Assembly (NCBI RefSeq): GCF_019774615.1
Contig: NZ_CP081497.1
Location: forward strand, 496,001 to 560,000
Direction: 5' to 3'
Length of the DNA: 64,000 nucleotides
Source: Streptomyces sp. BHT-5-2
GTDB taxonomy: Bacteria; Actinomycetota; Actinomycetes; Streptomycetales; Streptomycetaceae
Shown here: in pieces, positions 10,039 through 18,446 of the stretch
Numbering within the stretch: position 1 is the first letter of the stretch
Layout of the letters: every line of letters starts with the position of its first letter
The notes under the pieces: generated by a model
Database searches by the model: none
Told to the model about the DNA's origin: nothing
The model's input: only the letters and a program-made list of their open reading frames with translations
Program-made: the position numbers and the translations under genes

Positions 10039-10285
10039 CGGGCGCAGCCGGATTCCGGACCCGTTCCGGGCCGATCCGGTCCGGATGCCGGGCATGGCTC
10101 GACCCCGTGCCCGGCGCCCCCAGCATCCCGTAAAGCAAGAAGAGAAATCCGTCATCCGGGCGAGCGCCCCAGCGCCGAGTCCTTCGGCTGGCTCCCCCCG
10201 GCCCTGCGCGCGGCCCGCTGAACCCGGCGCTCGCGTCGCCTGCCGCCCTCCCCCCTTTACGTTTGCGTGTGAAAGAGGCTTTTCG

Positions 10286-11182
10286 ATGAGCAGTCTTCCC
10301 AAGATCGCCTGGATCGGGTTGGGCATCATGGGTTCGCCCATGTCCGAGAACCTGATCAAGGCCGGTTACGACGTGACCGGCTACACCCTGGAGGCCGACA
10401 AGCTCCAGCGGCTGGCGGCCGCCGGTGGCACCGCGGCCACCTCGATCGCCCAGGCCGTGCGCGAGGCCGACGTGATCATCACGATGGTCCCGGCCTCCCC
10501 GCAGGTCGAGGCCATCGCCTACGGCCCCGACGGGATCCTCGCGAACGCCAAGCGCGGCGCGCTGCTGATCGACATGTCCTCGATCACCCCGCAGACCTCC
10601 ATCGACCTGGCCACGAACGCCGCCGAGAAGGGCATCCGGGTGCTGGACGCCCCGGTCTCCGGCGGCGAGGCCGGCGCCATCGAAGCCGTCCTGTCGATCA
10701 TGGTCGGCGGCAACCGCGACGACTTCGACGCCGCCACCCCGATCCTCCAGGCCCTGGGCAAGACCATCGTGCTGTGCGGCCCGCACGGCTCGGGCCAGAC
10801 CGTCAAGGCCGCCAACCAGCTCATCGTCGCCGTCAACATCCAAGCCTGCGCCGAGGCCGTGGTCTTCCTGGAGAAGTCCGGCGTCGACCTGCCCGCCGCC
10901 CTCGACGTCCTGGGCGGCGGCCTGGCCGGCTCCACCGTGCTGGCACGCAAGACCGGCAACTTCATCAACCGCGACTTCAAACCCGGCTTCCGCATCGACC
11001 TGCACCACAAGGACATGGGCATCGTCACCGACGCCGCCCGCACCGTCGGCGCCGCCCTACCCGTCGGCTCCGTCGTCGCCAACCTCGTCGCCTCCCTACG
11101 CGCCCAGGGCGACGGCAACCTCGACCACTCCGCCCTCCTCCGCGGCGTCGAACGCCTCTCCGGATACGACCTCAAGAGCTGA
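10286..11182 (+). CDS. glxR: 2-hydroxy-3-oxopropionate (tartronate semialdehyde) reductase
   Basis: 298 residues, beta-hydroxyacid dehydrogenase family. It reduces the gcl product to glycerate with NAD(P)H. The N-terminal Rossmann loop IGLGIMGSPM is at 10-19; the substrate loop DAPVSGGEAGA and the catalytic-lysine motif GQTVKAANQL (Lys about 174) follow. The all-helical C-terminal domain carries DLHHKDMGIV. The chosen ATG follows AGAGG; the frame upstream lacks homology. It lies 247 bases behind gcl, so it may also have its own promoter. A strong bidirectional terminator follows. Confidence 0.92.
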   Translation: MSSLPKIAWIGLGIMGSPMSENLIKAGYDVTGYTLEADKLQRLAAAGGTAATSIAQAVREADVIITMVPASPQVEAIAYGPDGILANAKRGALLIDMSSITPQTSIDLATNAAEKGIRVLDAPVSGGEAGAIEAVLSIMVGGNRDDFDAATPILQALGKTIVLCGPHGSGQTVKAANQLIVAVNIQACAEAVVFLEKSGVDLPAALDVLGGGLAGSTVLARKTGNFINRDFKPGFRIDLHHKDMGIVTDAARTVGAALPVGSVVANLVASLRAQGDGNLDHSALLRGVERLSGYDLKS

Positions 11183-11191
11183 TCCCGTACA

Positions 11192-11231
11192 ACCGGTGCC
11201 GTGGCCGCCGCACCGCGGCCGCGGCACCGGT
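11192..11231. terminator. Bidirectional terminator between glxR and the P450
   Basis: A 17-bp stem (11192-11208 with 11215-11231, one GU pair) encloses a 6-nt loop. It lies between convergent genes, ten bases from one stop and fifteen from the other. Confidence 0.8.
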
Positions 11232-11245
11232 GCGTTCCGCTTCCG

Positions 11246-12508
11246 CTACGCTCCGGAGGGTCGCCGCCATCCACCGTCGCGGCCGCCCGCGGCCGGCCCC
11301 AGGAACGCCGGGAGCCGGGCCGGCCCCCGCATCAGTCGCGTCCGCCGCCAGCGCACCCCGCCGTCGGAGCCGTCCCGTCCGTCCGTGACCGGTCGCAATC
11401 CCGGGAAGCGGGCGAGCAGTACCTCGAAGGCGATCCGCGCCTCGGTCCGGGCCAGCGGCGCGCCCAGGCAGTGGTGCGGGCCGTGCCCGAAGGAGAGATG
11501 GCCACCCGGGGCCGGGCGGTCCAGCCGTACCGTGTCCGGGGCGTCGAACCGCGCCGGATCGCGGTTGGCGCCACCGGGCGAGACCAGGACCACGTCCCCC
11601 GCCCCGATGCGGGCGCCGCCGAGCTCGAACGGCTCGGTGGCGTAGCGGAAGGTCGCCAGCGTCACCGGCGCCTCGAAACGCAGGAACTCCTCCACCGCCT
11701 TGGGCAGCAGCCCGGGATCGTCCCGCAGCCGGGCGCGCAGCGCGTCGTCGCGGAGCAACGTGAACAGTCCGTTGCCGATCAGATTGGCCGTGGTCTCGTG
11801 CCCGGCGACCACCAACAGCACGGCCAGCGAGACCAGTTCGGGTTCGGTGAGGCGGTCGCCGGCGTCCCGGGCGGCGATCAGACCGCTCAGCACATCGTCC
11901 CCGGGCGCCGCCCGCCGCGCCGCGATCAGCTCGGTCATATAGCCGGCCAGCGCGTGCGAGGCCCGGTCGGCGGTGTCGGGATCCGCCGCCGCGAACAGGT
12001 CGTCGGACCACCGGCGCACCGCCGCCCGGTCCGCGTCCGGCACCGCCAGCAGTTCGCAGATCACCGCGATCGGCAGCGGCGCCGCGAACCCCTCGACCAG
12101 ATCGACCGGTCCGCCGTCCGCCGCCTCCGCGGCCCGGCCCAGCGCCGTGGCCAGCCCCTCCGCGATCTCCCGGACGCGGGGCTCCAGCCGGTTCACCGCG
12201 GCCGGGGTGAAGGCCGCCACGGCCAGTTTCCGCAGCCGGCCGTGGTCCGGCGGGTCGGTGGCCAGCATGCTCCGGCTGACGGCCGGGGCCAGATCGCGCC
12301 CGGAGGGCCGGTCCGCGAAGTAGCGGCCGGTGTCCTTCGACAGCCGCCCGTCGGCCAGCGCCGCCCGCGCCTCCGCCCAGCCGGTCACCACCCACGTCGT
12401 ACGGTCCCTGCCGGTCCGCACCCGCTGCACCGGGCCGCGCGCCCGGAGCGCGGCGAGCAGGGGGTAGGGGTCCCGGGAGAACTCGGCCGACTCCATGGGG
12501 TTGTTCAC
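11246..12508 (-). CDS. Cytochrome P450
   Basis: 420 residues, soluble bacterial P450. The I-helix oxygen-binding motif is AGHETTANL at about 239-247, the K-helix ExxR is EEFLRFEAPV, and the haem loop is FGHGPHHCLGAPLAR with the axial Cys near 347. GTG at 12508 has GAGGCGG upstream; an in-frame ATG four codons later is an alternative. No ferredoxin or reductase gene is adjacent, so electrons must come from elsewhere. The closest classes by eye are the CYP105/107-like biosynthetic or catabolic enzymes of streptomycetes; the substrate cannot be read. It may be unrelated to its neighbours. Confidence 0.9.
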   Translation of the reverse strand: MNNPMESAEFSRDPYPLLAALRARGPVQRVRTGRDRTTWVVTGWAEARAALADGRLSKDTGRYFADRPSGRDLAPAVSRSMLATDPPDHGRLRKLAVAAFTPAAVNRLEPRVREIAEGLATALGRAAEAADGGPVDLVEGFAAPLPIAVICELLAVPDADRAAVRRWSDDLFAAADPDTADRASHALAGYMTELIAARRAAPGDDVLSGLIAARDAGDRLTEPELVSLAVLLVVAGHETTANLIGNGLFTLLRDDALRARLRDDPGLLPKAVEEFLRFEAPVTLATFRYATEPFELGGARIGAGDVVLVSPGGANRDPARFDAPDTVRLDRPAPGGHLSFGHGPHHCLGAPLARTEARIAFEVLLARFPGLRPVTDGRDGSDGGVRWRRTRLMRGPARLPAFLGPAAGGRDGGWRRPSGA

Positions 12509-12627
12509 TTCCGCCTCGCGTTCTCGTTCGCCGTCGGGTCCGCGCCCGCCCGGACCGGGTCCCAGCCGTCCGAGTGAGATCCCGCCGCCGAGGTGCGAGC
12601 GCGCGGAGCCCGGCGCACGCTGGAGGC

Positions 12628-12855
12628 ATGTCCGAGCATCCGCCTGTCATCGTGCACCCACCGACGCCCTCCGGTGGCCGTCGGGTGACCGTGCACGGGC
12701 AGATCGTCGGCCTGGCGCACGGCCGCGGCGATGTGGCGGAGTTCCTCCGCCGTGCGGGCGTCGCCGACCCGGCCCGGGACATCGCCCTGGACGACCCCCG
12801 CCTGGTCGAGTGGCGCGGCGGCACCCTGGACGACTGGCCGATGCCGTCGGCCTGA
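12628..12855 (+). CDS. Conserved-looking small protein, 75 residues
   Basis: 75 residues starting MSEHPPVIVHPP. It contains GGRRVTVHGQIVGLAHGRGDVAEFLRRAG and ends in EWRGGTLDDWPMPSA (quoted in parts; 21-48 and 61-75). No cysteine or membrane segment is present, and no family is recognised. A CACGCT hexamer six bases before the ATG fits a leaderless start weakly. It is divergent from the P450 with only 119 bases between, so a shared control region is possible. It looks soluble; function unknown. Confidence 0.6.
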   Translation: MSEHPPVIVHPPTPSGGRRVTVHGQIVGLAHGRGDVAEFLRRAGVADPARDIALDDPRLVEWRGGTLDDWPMPSA

Positions 12856-13042
12856 CGGGCCCCGCCCCGCCCGGCGCCCCGCGATACCGTTTCCCCCTGC
12901 GGTCGGCCCCGCCCACGAGCATCGCCGGCCGCTCTGTCGTGCGCGCACCGGTACCCGCCCTCACGACCGGACGCCGGCCGTCAGCATCGCGTCCGATTTC
13001 CGCCAGAGGACGGGCCCGGCAGGGCGCACAGTGGGGAATGTG

Positions 13043-14635
13043 ATGAGCGAGGACAGCCGGTACGAGGCGGTACGGAGCCGGGACGCCCGGTTCGACGGGG
13101 CGTTCTTCTTCGCGGTGTCGACGACGGGCATCTACTGCCGGCCGAGCTGCCCCGCCACCACCCCGCGGCGCCGGAACGTCACCTTCTTCCCGACCGCCGC
13201 GGCCGCCCAGGGCTCCGGTTTCCGGGCCTGCCGGCGGTGCCGCCCCGACGCGGTCCCCGGCTCGGCCGAGTGGAACGCCCGGGCGGACGTCGTGGGGCGG
13301 GCGATGCGGCTGATCGGCGACGGGGTCGTCGACCGCGAGGGCGTGGCCGGGCTGGCGGACCGGCTCGGCTACAGCGCCCGGCAGGTGCAGCGCCAGCTGA
13401 CCGCCGAGCTGGGCGCCGGGCCCGCCGCGCTGGCCCGGGCCCAGCGCGCGCACACCGCGCGGGTACTGCTCCAGACCACCGGCCTGCCGATCGCCGAGAT
13501 CGCCTTCGCCGCCGGATTCGCCAGCGTCCGGCAGTTCAACGACACCATCAAGGAGATCTACGCGCTGACCCCGAGCGCACTGCGGGACGCCCGCCCGTCG
13601 CCCGGCCTTCCCCGAGCTCTCAACCCCTCCCCCCATCTCAACTCCGTTCGATCGGGGGGACCCCCATGCGCAAGGGAGGCCCCGGTCTCCTCGACGTCGC
13701 CGCCGGGTGGCGGCACTTCCTCCGGCGGCCCGGCGGTCCCGTCCGGCACGCCCGGTGTGCTGCCGCTGCGACTGGCGTACCGCGGCCCGTACGCGGCCCG
13801 GCAGATCTTCGACTACCTGGCGCGGCGGGCGCTCGACGGGACCGAGGAGGTCATCGGCGAGCCCGGCCGCCGGACGTACCGGCGGACCCTGCGGCTGCCC
13901 GTCGGCACCGGCATCGCGGAGGTCGACGAGGCCACCGGCGACGGCTGGCTGGACTGCCGGCTGCACCTCACCGAACTGCGGGACCTGGCCACCGCCGCCC
14001 AGCGCGTCCGCCGGCTGTTCGACCTGGACGCCGACCCGTACGCGGTCGGTGAACGGCTCGGCGCGGACCCCGCGTTGGCCCCGCTGGTCGCCCGCCGGCC
14101 CGGTTTGCGGTCCCCGGGGACCGTCGACCCGGAGGAACTGGCGGTGCGCGCCGTCCTGGGGCGGTCCGGCACCGCCGCCGGCCGAGCCCACGGCGCCCGT
14201 CTGGTCGCCGCGCACGGCGAGCCGTTGCCGCGGCCCTCGGGCACCCTCACCCATCTCTTCCCGCCGGCCGCGGAGTTGGCGGACGCGCCGCTCACCGGCC
14301 TGGGCCTGGCCCCCTCGCGCACCGCCGTGCTGCGCGCCCTCGCCACCGCGCTCACCGCCCGGGACGTCGTCCTGGACGCCGGTATGGACCGCGACCGGGC
14401 CGGCCGCGCGCTCCGCGCCCTCCCCGGCATCGGCCCGTGGACCGCCGGCTACCTCCGGATGCGGGCCCTGGGCGATCCCGACGTCCTCCTCGGCGCACCG
14501 CCCCCGGACGCCGACCCGGCGGTCTGGAGCCCCTGGCGCTCGTACGCCACGCACTACCTCTGGGCCGCGGCCCACGCCGTGCCCACCGGCGCCCCCGAAC
14601 GGCACCGGAACCCGACAGAACGGACCGACGCATGA
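13043..14635 (+). CDS. Ada-type methylphosphotriester/AraC protein fused to AlkA-type 3-methyladenine DNA glycosylase
   Basis: 530 residues in three parts. The N-terminal Ada zinc domain has Cys32, Cys36, Cys63 and Cys66 (YCRPSCPATTP, FRACRRCRPDA); Cys32 corresponds to the methyl-accepting residue. An AraC helix-turn-helix spans about 85-185. The AlkA domain (about 225-530) has the helix-hairpin-helix LPGIGPWTAGYLRMRAL. Between them, about residues 190-216 form a low-complexity linker that coincides with a DNA repeat-like sequence. The loop after the hairpin, where AlkA carries its catalytic Asp, is about 13 residues shorter than in E. coli and reads LLGAPPPDADPAVWSPW. The gene overlaps the methyltransferase gene by 4 bases: an adaptive-response operon. 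Confidence 0.9.
   Translation: MSEDSRYEAVRSRDARFDGAFFFAVSTTGIYCRPSCPATTPRRRNVTFFPTAAAAQGSGFRACRRCRPDAVPGSAEWNARADVVGRAMRLIGDGVVDREGVAGLADRLGYSARQVQRQLTAELGAGPAALARAQRAHTARVLLQTTGLPIAEIAFAAGFASVRQFNDTIKEIYALTPSALRDARPSPGLPRALNPSPHLNSVRSGGPPCAREAPVSSTSPPGGGTSSGGPAVPSGTPGVLPLRLAYRGPYAARQIFDYLARRALDGTEEVIGEPGRRTYRRTLRLPVGTGIAEVDEATGDGWLDCRLHLTELRDLATAAQRVRRLFDLDADPYAVGERLGADPALAPLVARRPGLRSPGTVDPEELAVRAVLGRSGTAAGRAHGARLVAAHGEPLPRPSGTLTHLFPPAAELADAPLTGLGLAPSRTAVLRALATALTARDVVLDAGMDRDRAGRALRALPGIGPWTAGYLRMRALGDPDVLLGAPPPDADPAVWSPWRSYATHYLWAAAHAVPTGAPERHRNPTERTDA
13612..13690. repeat. Streptomyces-type GGGGGGACCCCCAT interspersed element inside the Ada-AlkA linker
   Basis: The stretch contains ACTCCGTTCGATC directly followed by GGGGGGACCCCCAT (13654-13666 core), with GAGCTCTCAA before it. 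From memory, near-identical strings are frequent between genes in streptomycetes. Here it is inserted in frame between two protein domains. This is recognition, not a database match. Confidence 0.5.
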
Positions 14636-15183
14636 CCCTGTACACCACGCTCGACAGCCCGTTGGGCCCGCTCCTGCTGGTGGGCGAGCGCTCCGCCACC
14701 GCGCCCGGCGGCACCGCGCTGGCCTCGCTCTCCGTGCCGGGCCAGAAGCGCGGGGCGGTCGTCCAGGCCGACTGGACGCACGACCCGGCCGCGTTCACCG
14801 GCATCGCCCGCCGGCTCACGGCGTACTTCGACGGGGCCCGGGAGCCGTTCACCGTCGAGTGCGTCCCGCGCGGCACCGACTTCCAGCAACGTGTCTGGGC
14901 GGCCCTGGAGGCCGTTCCCTACGGCACGACCACCACCTACGGGGCGATCGCCGCCGCCATCGGCGCGCCGCGCGGCGCCGTCCGCGCCATCGGAACGGCG
15001 ATCGGCGCCAACCCCCTGCTGGTGGTCCGGCCCTGCCACCGCGTCATCGGCGCCGACGGCTCGCTCACCGGCTACGCGGGGGGCCTGGACCGCAAGCGCC
15101 TCCTCCTCGACCTGGAAGGAACGGCCCCGGCCTCGCCCCGGGACCGCGCCCCACACCCCGTCAGAGCCTCGACCCCCCGGTGA
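14632..15183 (+). CDS. ogt: Methylated-DNA--protein-cysteine S-methyltransferase
   Basis: 183 residues; suicide repair protein that transfers alkyl groups from O6-guanine to its own cysteine. The active site motif VRPCHRVIG places the acceptor at Cys135, preceded by the helix-turn-helix VPYGTTTTYGAIAAAIG and RAIGTAIGANPL (recognition helix and Asn hinge). ATG overlaps the TGA of the upstream fusion gene (ATGA), so the two are translationally coupled. Alkylation of the Ada domain probably turns on both. Its 3' end overlaps the convergent SDR gene by 23 bases. Confidence 0.94.
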   Translation: MTLYTTLDSPLGPLLLVGERSATAPGGTALASLSVPGQKRGAVVQADWTHDPAAFTGIARRLTAYFDGAREPFTVECVPRGTDFQQRVWAALEAVPYGTTTTYGAIAAAIGAPRGAVRAIGTAIGANPLLVVRPCHRVIGADGSLTGYAGGLDRKRLLLDLEGTAPASPRDRAPHPVRASTPR

Positions 15184-15925
15184 CATCGATCCGCTGCCCG
15201 GTGATCCACCGGGACTCGGCGGAGGCGAGGAAGGCGACCACGTCCGCGACGTCGGCCGGCCGGCCGAGCCGGTTGAACACCGAGATGGCGGCAAGTGCCG
15301 CATGCGCCTCGGGAGTTGCCCGCATCGCCGCGTTCATGTCGGTCTCTATGAAACCGGGCGCCACGGTGTTCACCGTGATGCCGCGCTCGCCGACGTCCGC
15401 GGCCAGAGTGCGGGTGAGGGTGTCGAGCGCGCCCTTGGAGACGCCGTAGGCGATGGTCGACGGGAACGCCGTGGTCGTGACCGCGGACGAGACGTTGACG
15501 ATCCGTCCGCCGTCCCGCATCCGCCGCAGACCGTGCTGGATCAGGAAGAACGGGGCCTTGGCGTTGATCGCGACGGTCCGGTCGAACTCCTCCGGCGTCA
15601 CCTCGCCGATGTGCCCCGGCAGACTGATCGCGGCGTTGTTGACGAGGACGTCCAGACCCGGTTCCGCCCCGATCCCGGCCAGCCCGGCGTCGAAGGACGC
15701 GAACAGCGCCTCGGCATCGCCCGGGACCCCCAGCTCCGCGGCGACCAGGAACGCCCGGCCGCCCTCGTCCTGGATGCTCCCGGCGGTCTCCTTCGCCGCC
15801 GTCTCGTTGCTTCGGTAATGGACGGCGACCAGCGCACCGTCGCGGGCGAGGCGCCGGGCGATGCCGCGGCCGATGCCCCGGCTGGATCCCGTCACCAGCG
15901 CGATCTTTCCGTGGAGATCACCCAT
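15161..15925 (-). CDS. SDR-family NAD(P)-dependent oxidoreductase
   Basis: 254 residues, classical short-chain dehydrogenase. The cofactor motif TGSSRGIG is at 12-19, NNAAIS lies mid-domain, the catalytic Ser is in NVSSAV and the YxxxK motif is AYGVSKGAL. The C-terminal SRWITGQRIDVTGG is family-typical. The start MGDLHGKIAL has GGAAGG upstream; the longer frame lacks homology. It follows the AfsA-like gene on the same strand after 208 bases. In other streptomycetes an SDR enzyme reduces the 6-keto or butenolide group during gamma-butyrolactone synthesis (BarS1/ScbB type), so that role is plausible here but unproven. Confidence 0.9.
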   Translation of the reverse strand: MGDLHGKIALVTGSSRGIGRGIARRLARDGALVAVHYRSNETAAKETAGSIQDEGGRAFLVAAELGVPGDAEALFASFDAGLAGIGAEPGLDVLVNNAAISLPGHIGEVTPEEFDRTVAINAKAPFFLIQHGLRRMRDGGRIVNVSSAVTTTAFPSTIAYGVSKGALDTLTRTLAADVGERGITVNTVAPGFIETDMNAAMRATPEAHAALAAISVFNRLGRPADVADVVAFLASAESRWITGQRIDVTGGSRL

Positions 15926-16133
15926 GGTCGTTGTCGGCCTTCCGTAGTGCTCGTGGCGGCTCGTCGCCGCCGTGACCGGGGAGTGTGCTGTGCGGGCGGC
16001 CCGGCCGTCGTTCCGGAGTGTCATCTGCCCACTCGGATCACGAGCCGATCGGGCCCGGGGCGAGAGAGGGGGGCGCGCGGGTGCTCGCCCGGAGGAGGGG
16101 CGTCGGGTGGACCGACGGCGGCCGCTCGTCCGG

Positions 16134-17123
16134 TCACAGAAGCGGATCGAACGACGTCAGGTTCGAGGTGAAGACCGGCTCGCCGTCCTGGACCCCGGTG
16201 ACCTGGACCATCGTCGTGCCCGGGACCGCCGACGCCCTCCGCCGCGCCTCGATCAGACAGGGCAGTCCGTGTTCCGCGTAGCGGTGGAACTCGGTGCCGA
16301 AGGCGTACGGGACGAAGCCGGTGCCCCCGGTCAGCGCACGGGCGGCCTGCTGCGCCGCGTCGAGCAGAGACAGGCCCGGCACATGGTCGTTCGTGGGGTT
16401 GACGACCGTGGGGTGGTCCGGAGCCACCCGCAGCAGCCATCGTCCCGGCCGTCCGGTGGGGGAGAGGAGCACGTCGCTCTCGTCGGCGCTGCCGGTCAAC
16501 TCGGCCGGAACGGGGGCGGGGAGCGGGCCGGGGAGGCGGCGGGCCGTGATCCGTTCGCCGCGGATCCGGCGGTAGACGGCCGGTGCGGTCACGCTCACGT
16601 GGGAGTGCCCGGTCGCGACGATGCGGCCGCCGGTGCGGAAGGTCATGCCGAAGCGGCTGCCGGCCAGCGCACCGGCCCGCATTCGCGTCTGGCTGCACAC
16701 GACATCGATGGTCACCGGTGTCGGGCCGCTCCCGGTGACGCGGTGTTCGGGGTCGGTGGTGTAGACGATGTCATTGAGGATGAAGTGATGGCCGAGAGGA
16801 ACACTGAATTCCGTGTGGGATACCAGCAGCCCGGCCTGCCGGATTGTCTCGCCGGCGAGAATCGGGTGATGCCGGCCCCGGTTCGGGGTGAAGTAGGGGT
16901 GATTGTGCGGCCACTGGGCGATCACCGAGAAATGATCGTTTCCCAGCCGCCGCCAGGATGTGATCAAGATGTCTTCGCCCATGGGTCGATGGACGAATTC
17001 GTGGGGGACCGGGGCGGTCGCGTCCGACCCCCGCCGGTCGTCGGCCGGGGACTCCTGGACCTGCTGCGTCCAGCGTCGGTTCGTGGCTGGAACCGTGCGG
17101 CTGGCCTGCAACGTGTCGCTCAT
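16134..17123 (-). CDS. AfsA-like gamma-butyrolactone synthase (A-factor biosynthesis hotdog protein)
   Basis: 329 residues with the two AfsA hotdog repeats. The first covers about 45-185 (VHRPMGEDILITSW, HPYFTPNRGRHHPILAGETIRQAG). The second covers about 215-325 (VNPTNDHVPGLSLLDAAQQAARAL). AfsA-family enzymes condense a beta-ketoacyl-ACP with dihydroxyacetone phosphate to start synthesis of the signalling lactone. ATG at 17123 has AGGGG upstream. It is divergent from the ArpA-like receptor gene, and the putative receptor site lies 45-70 bases upstream of its start. This is the standard hormone-circuit layout. The exact lactone is unknown. Confidence 0.92.
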   Translation of the reverse strand: MSDTLQASRTVPATNRRWTQQVQESPADDRRGSDATAPVPHEFVHRPMGEDILITSWRRLGNDHFSVIAQWPHNHPYFTPNRGRHHPILAGETIRQAGLLVSHTEFSVPLGHHFILNDIVYTTDPEHRVTGSGPTPVTIDVVCSQTRMRAGALAGSRFGMTFRTGGRIVATGHSHVSVTAPAVYRRIRGERITARRLPGPLPAPVPAELTGSADESDVLLSPTGRPGRWLLRVAPDHPTVVNPTNDHVPGLSLLDAAQQAARALTGGTGFVPYAFGTEFHRYAEHGLPCLIEARRRASAVPGTTMVQVTGVQDGEPVFTSNLTSFDPLL

Positions 17124-17167
17124 GACAGCCCCTATACGTCTCTATGGGAGAGCTCCGGACACGGTTA

Positions 17168-17193
17168 AGATACGTACCATCCGGTTTTCTTTT
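17168..17193. promoter_or_regulatory. Autoregulatory element (ARE) for the gamma-butyrolactone receptor
   Basis: AGATACGTACCATCCGGTTT at 17168-17187 continues as TCTTTT. This agrees closely, in order and spacing, with the 26-bp ARE bound by BarA/ArpA-type receptors as I remember it (AGATACATACCAACCGGTTC then TTTTGA). It lies between the divergent synthase and receptor genes. Confidence 0.75.
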
Positions 17194-17296
17194 CAATGCC
17201 GGTGTGAAGGCGCGGGGGATTCGCCGATCTGGAGGAAACTTGAGCTCCGGCAATTTGCTGGGAAAGCTTGAGCCTTTGAGAGACGGGAGGCGATCT

Positions 17297-17998
17297 GTGG
17301 CACGTCAGGACCGCGCGATCAGGACGCGACGAGTGATCCTGGAAGTCGCCGCGGCGGTTTTCGACGAACAGGGTTTCGATCGCGCGACCATCGCCGAGAT
17401 TCTCTCGCGGGCCGGCGTGACGAAGGGCGCCCTGTATTTCCACTTCCCCTCCAAGGAAGAGCTCGCGCTCGCCGTGTTGCACGAGCAGGTGCTCGACATC
17501 GCGGTCCGGCCCCAGCAGATCAAGCTGCAGGAGTTCGTGGACGCGGGGCAGATCCTGGCGTACCGCCTGCGGCACGACCCGATCCAGCGCGGTGCCGCCC
17601 GTCTCGCCATCGAGCAGGGCTCCAACCACCTCGACCGCAGGGAGTCGATGACGGCCTGGACCGGCTTCGTCGAAGGCATGCTGAAGGAGTCCAAGGCGCG
17701 GGGCGAGATCCTGGAGAGCGTCAACGTACGGGACGCCGCCGAGCTGTTCGTCGGCGCCTTCGCCGGCCTCCAGATGATGTCCAAGGCGTTCACCGACCAG
17801 AACGACGTCAGCCATCGGCTGACCGTCTTCTTCGAGCACACCCTGCCCACCATCGCCGTCCCGGCCGTCCTCACCAAGCTCAGGATCGACCCGGACCGGG
17901 GGGCCCGGCTCGACGCGGAACTCCGGGAGGGCGCGGTCCGGGAGGGCGGGGAGAGCGCCGCCGAGACAGGGGTGGCCTTCGAGGGCGCGGTGCCGTGA
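17297..17998 (+). CDS. ArpA-like gamma-butyrolactone receptor (TetR family)
   Basis: 233 residues. The N-terminal helix-turn-helix (about 8-56) carries the hallmark RAIRTRRVILEVAAAVFDEQ, AEILSRAGVTKGALYFHFPS and KEELALAVL of ArpA/ScbR/BarA receptors. The rest is the ligand-binding domain with ESMTAWTGFVEGM and the Trp expected to stack on the ligand. GTG at 17297 has GGGAGG six bases upstream and gives the family-typical start. An in-frame TTG at 17240 with GGAGG four bases upstream would add 19 residues and is less likely. It is divergent from the AfsA-like gene. The receptor would repress target promoters until the lactone binds. Pseudo-receptors look alike, so true lactone binding is inferred. 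Confidence 0.9.
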   Translation: MARQDRAIRTRRVILEVAAAVFDEQGFDRATIAEILSRAGVTKGALYFHFPSKEELALAVLHEQVLDIAVRPQQIKLQEFVDAGQILAYRLRHDPIQRGAARLAIEQGSNHLDRRESMTAWTGFVEGMLKESKARGEILESVNVRDAAELFVGAFAGLQMMSKAFTDQNDVSHRLTVFFEHTLPTIAVPAVLTKLRIDPDRGARLDAELREGAVREGGESAAETGVAFEGAVP

Positions 17999-18446
17999 CG
18001 AGGGCCCGTGGAACCCCTCGGTGCACCGGAGCGGCCGGACGGTAGATCCCTTCGTGCGTGGATACGCCGTTTCCGTCCCCGGCGCGGACGGGGTGAACGC
18101 GCTTCGGGCTTGACCCTCCCTTGATCCCTCGTCCGGCTGATTGTCAGTGGCGTGCGGTTCACTGGAAGCAGTGTCCGGAACGATGCTGCGGGAGGGGCGA
18201 TGGGCGGGGCGGTGGGTCCGAAGGGATGGGCCGCGTACGAGAGTTGGCGCAGGTGGGGATCGGGTGCGGTGGGAGTGGTCGAGATCACCGCCCGAGGTTC
18301 GAGATCGGGGCGCATGGCCTGGAATAGGCCCCCGCACTGACACGTTCGTCATGCACGTATCAAGGGGTCATTCCTCCCCGCGCAGCGTGCGCCGCCGCGC
18401 ACGGCGCCCCCCTCCGCTCACTCCTGCCCCCCTGGAGGCCGTACGC
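17999..18446. other. Long intergenic region before the MFS exporter
   Basis: 448 bases without a supported gene. Short open frames here have no ribosome site or family. I see no good second ARE; a loose ACGT-N9-ACGT repeat near 18342-18358 is weak. It presumably holds the exporter promoter. Confidence 0.4.

Noticed and set aside
17240..17296. TTG start for the lactone receptor with a good GGAGG
   Set aside because: In frame, but adds 19 residues absent from ArpA-type proteins; the GTG at 17297 has its own better-spaced ribosome site.
18121..18340. Short plus-strand open frames before the MFS exporter
   Set aside because: No ribosome site, atypical composition and no family.
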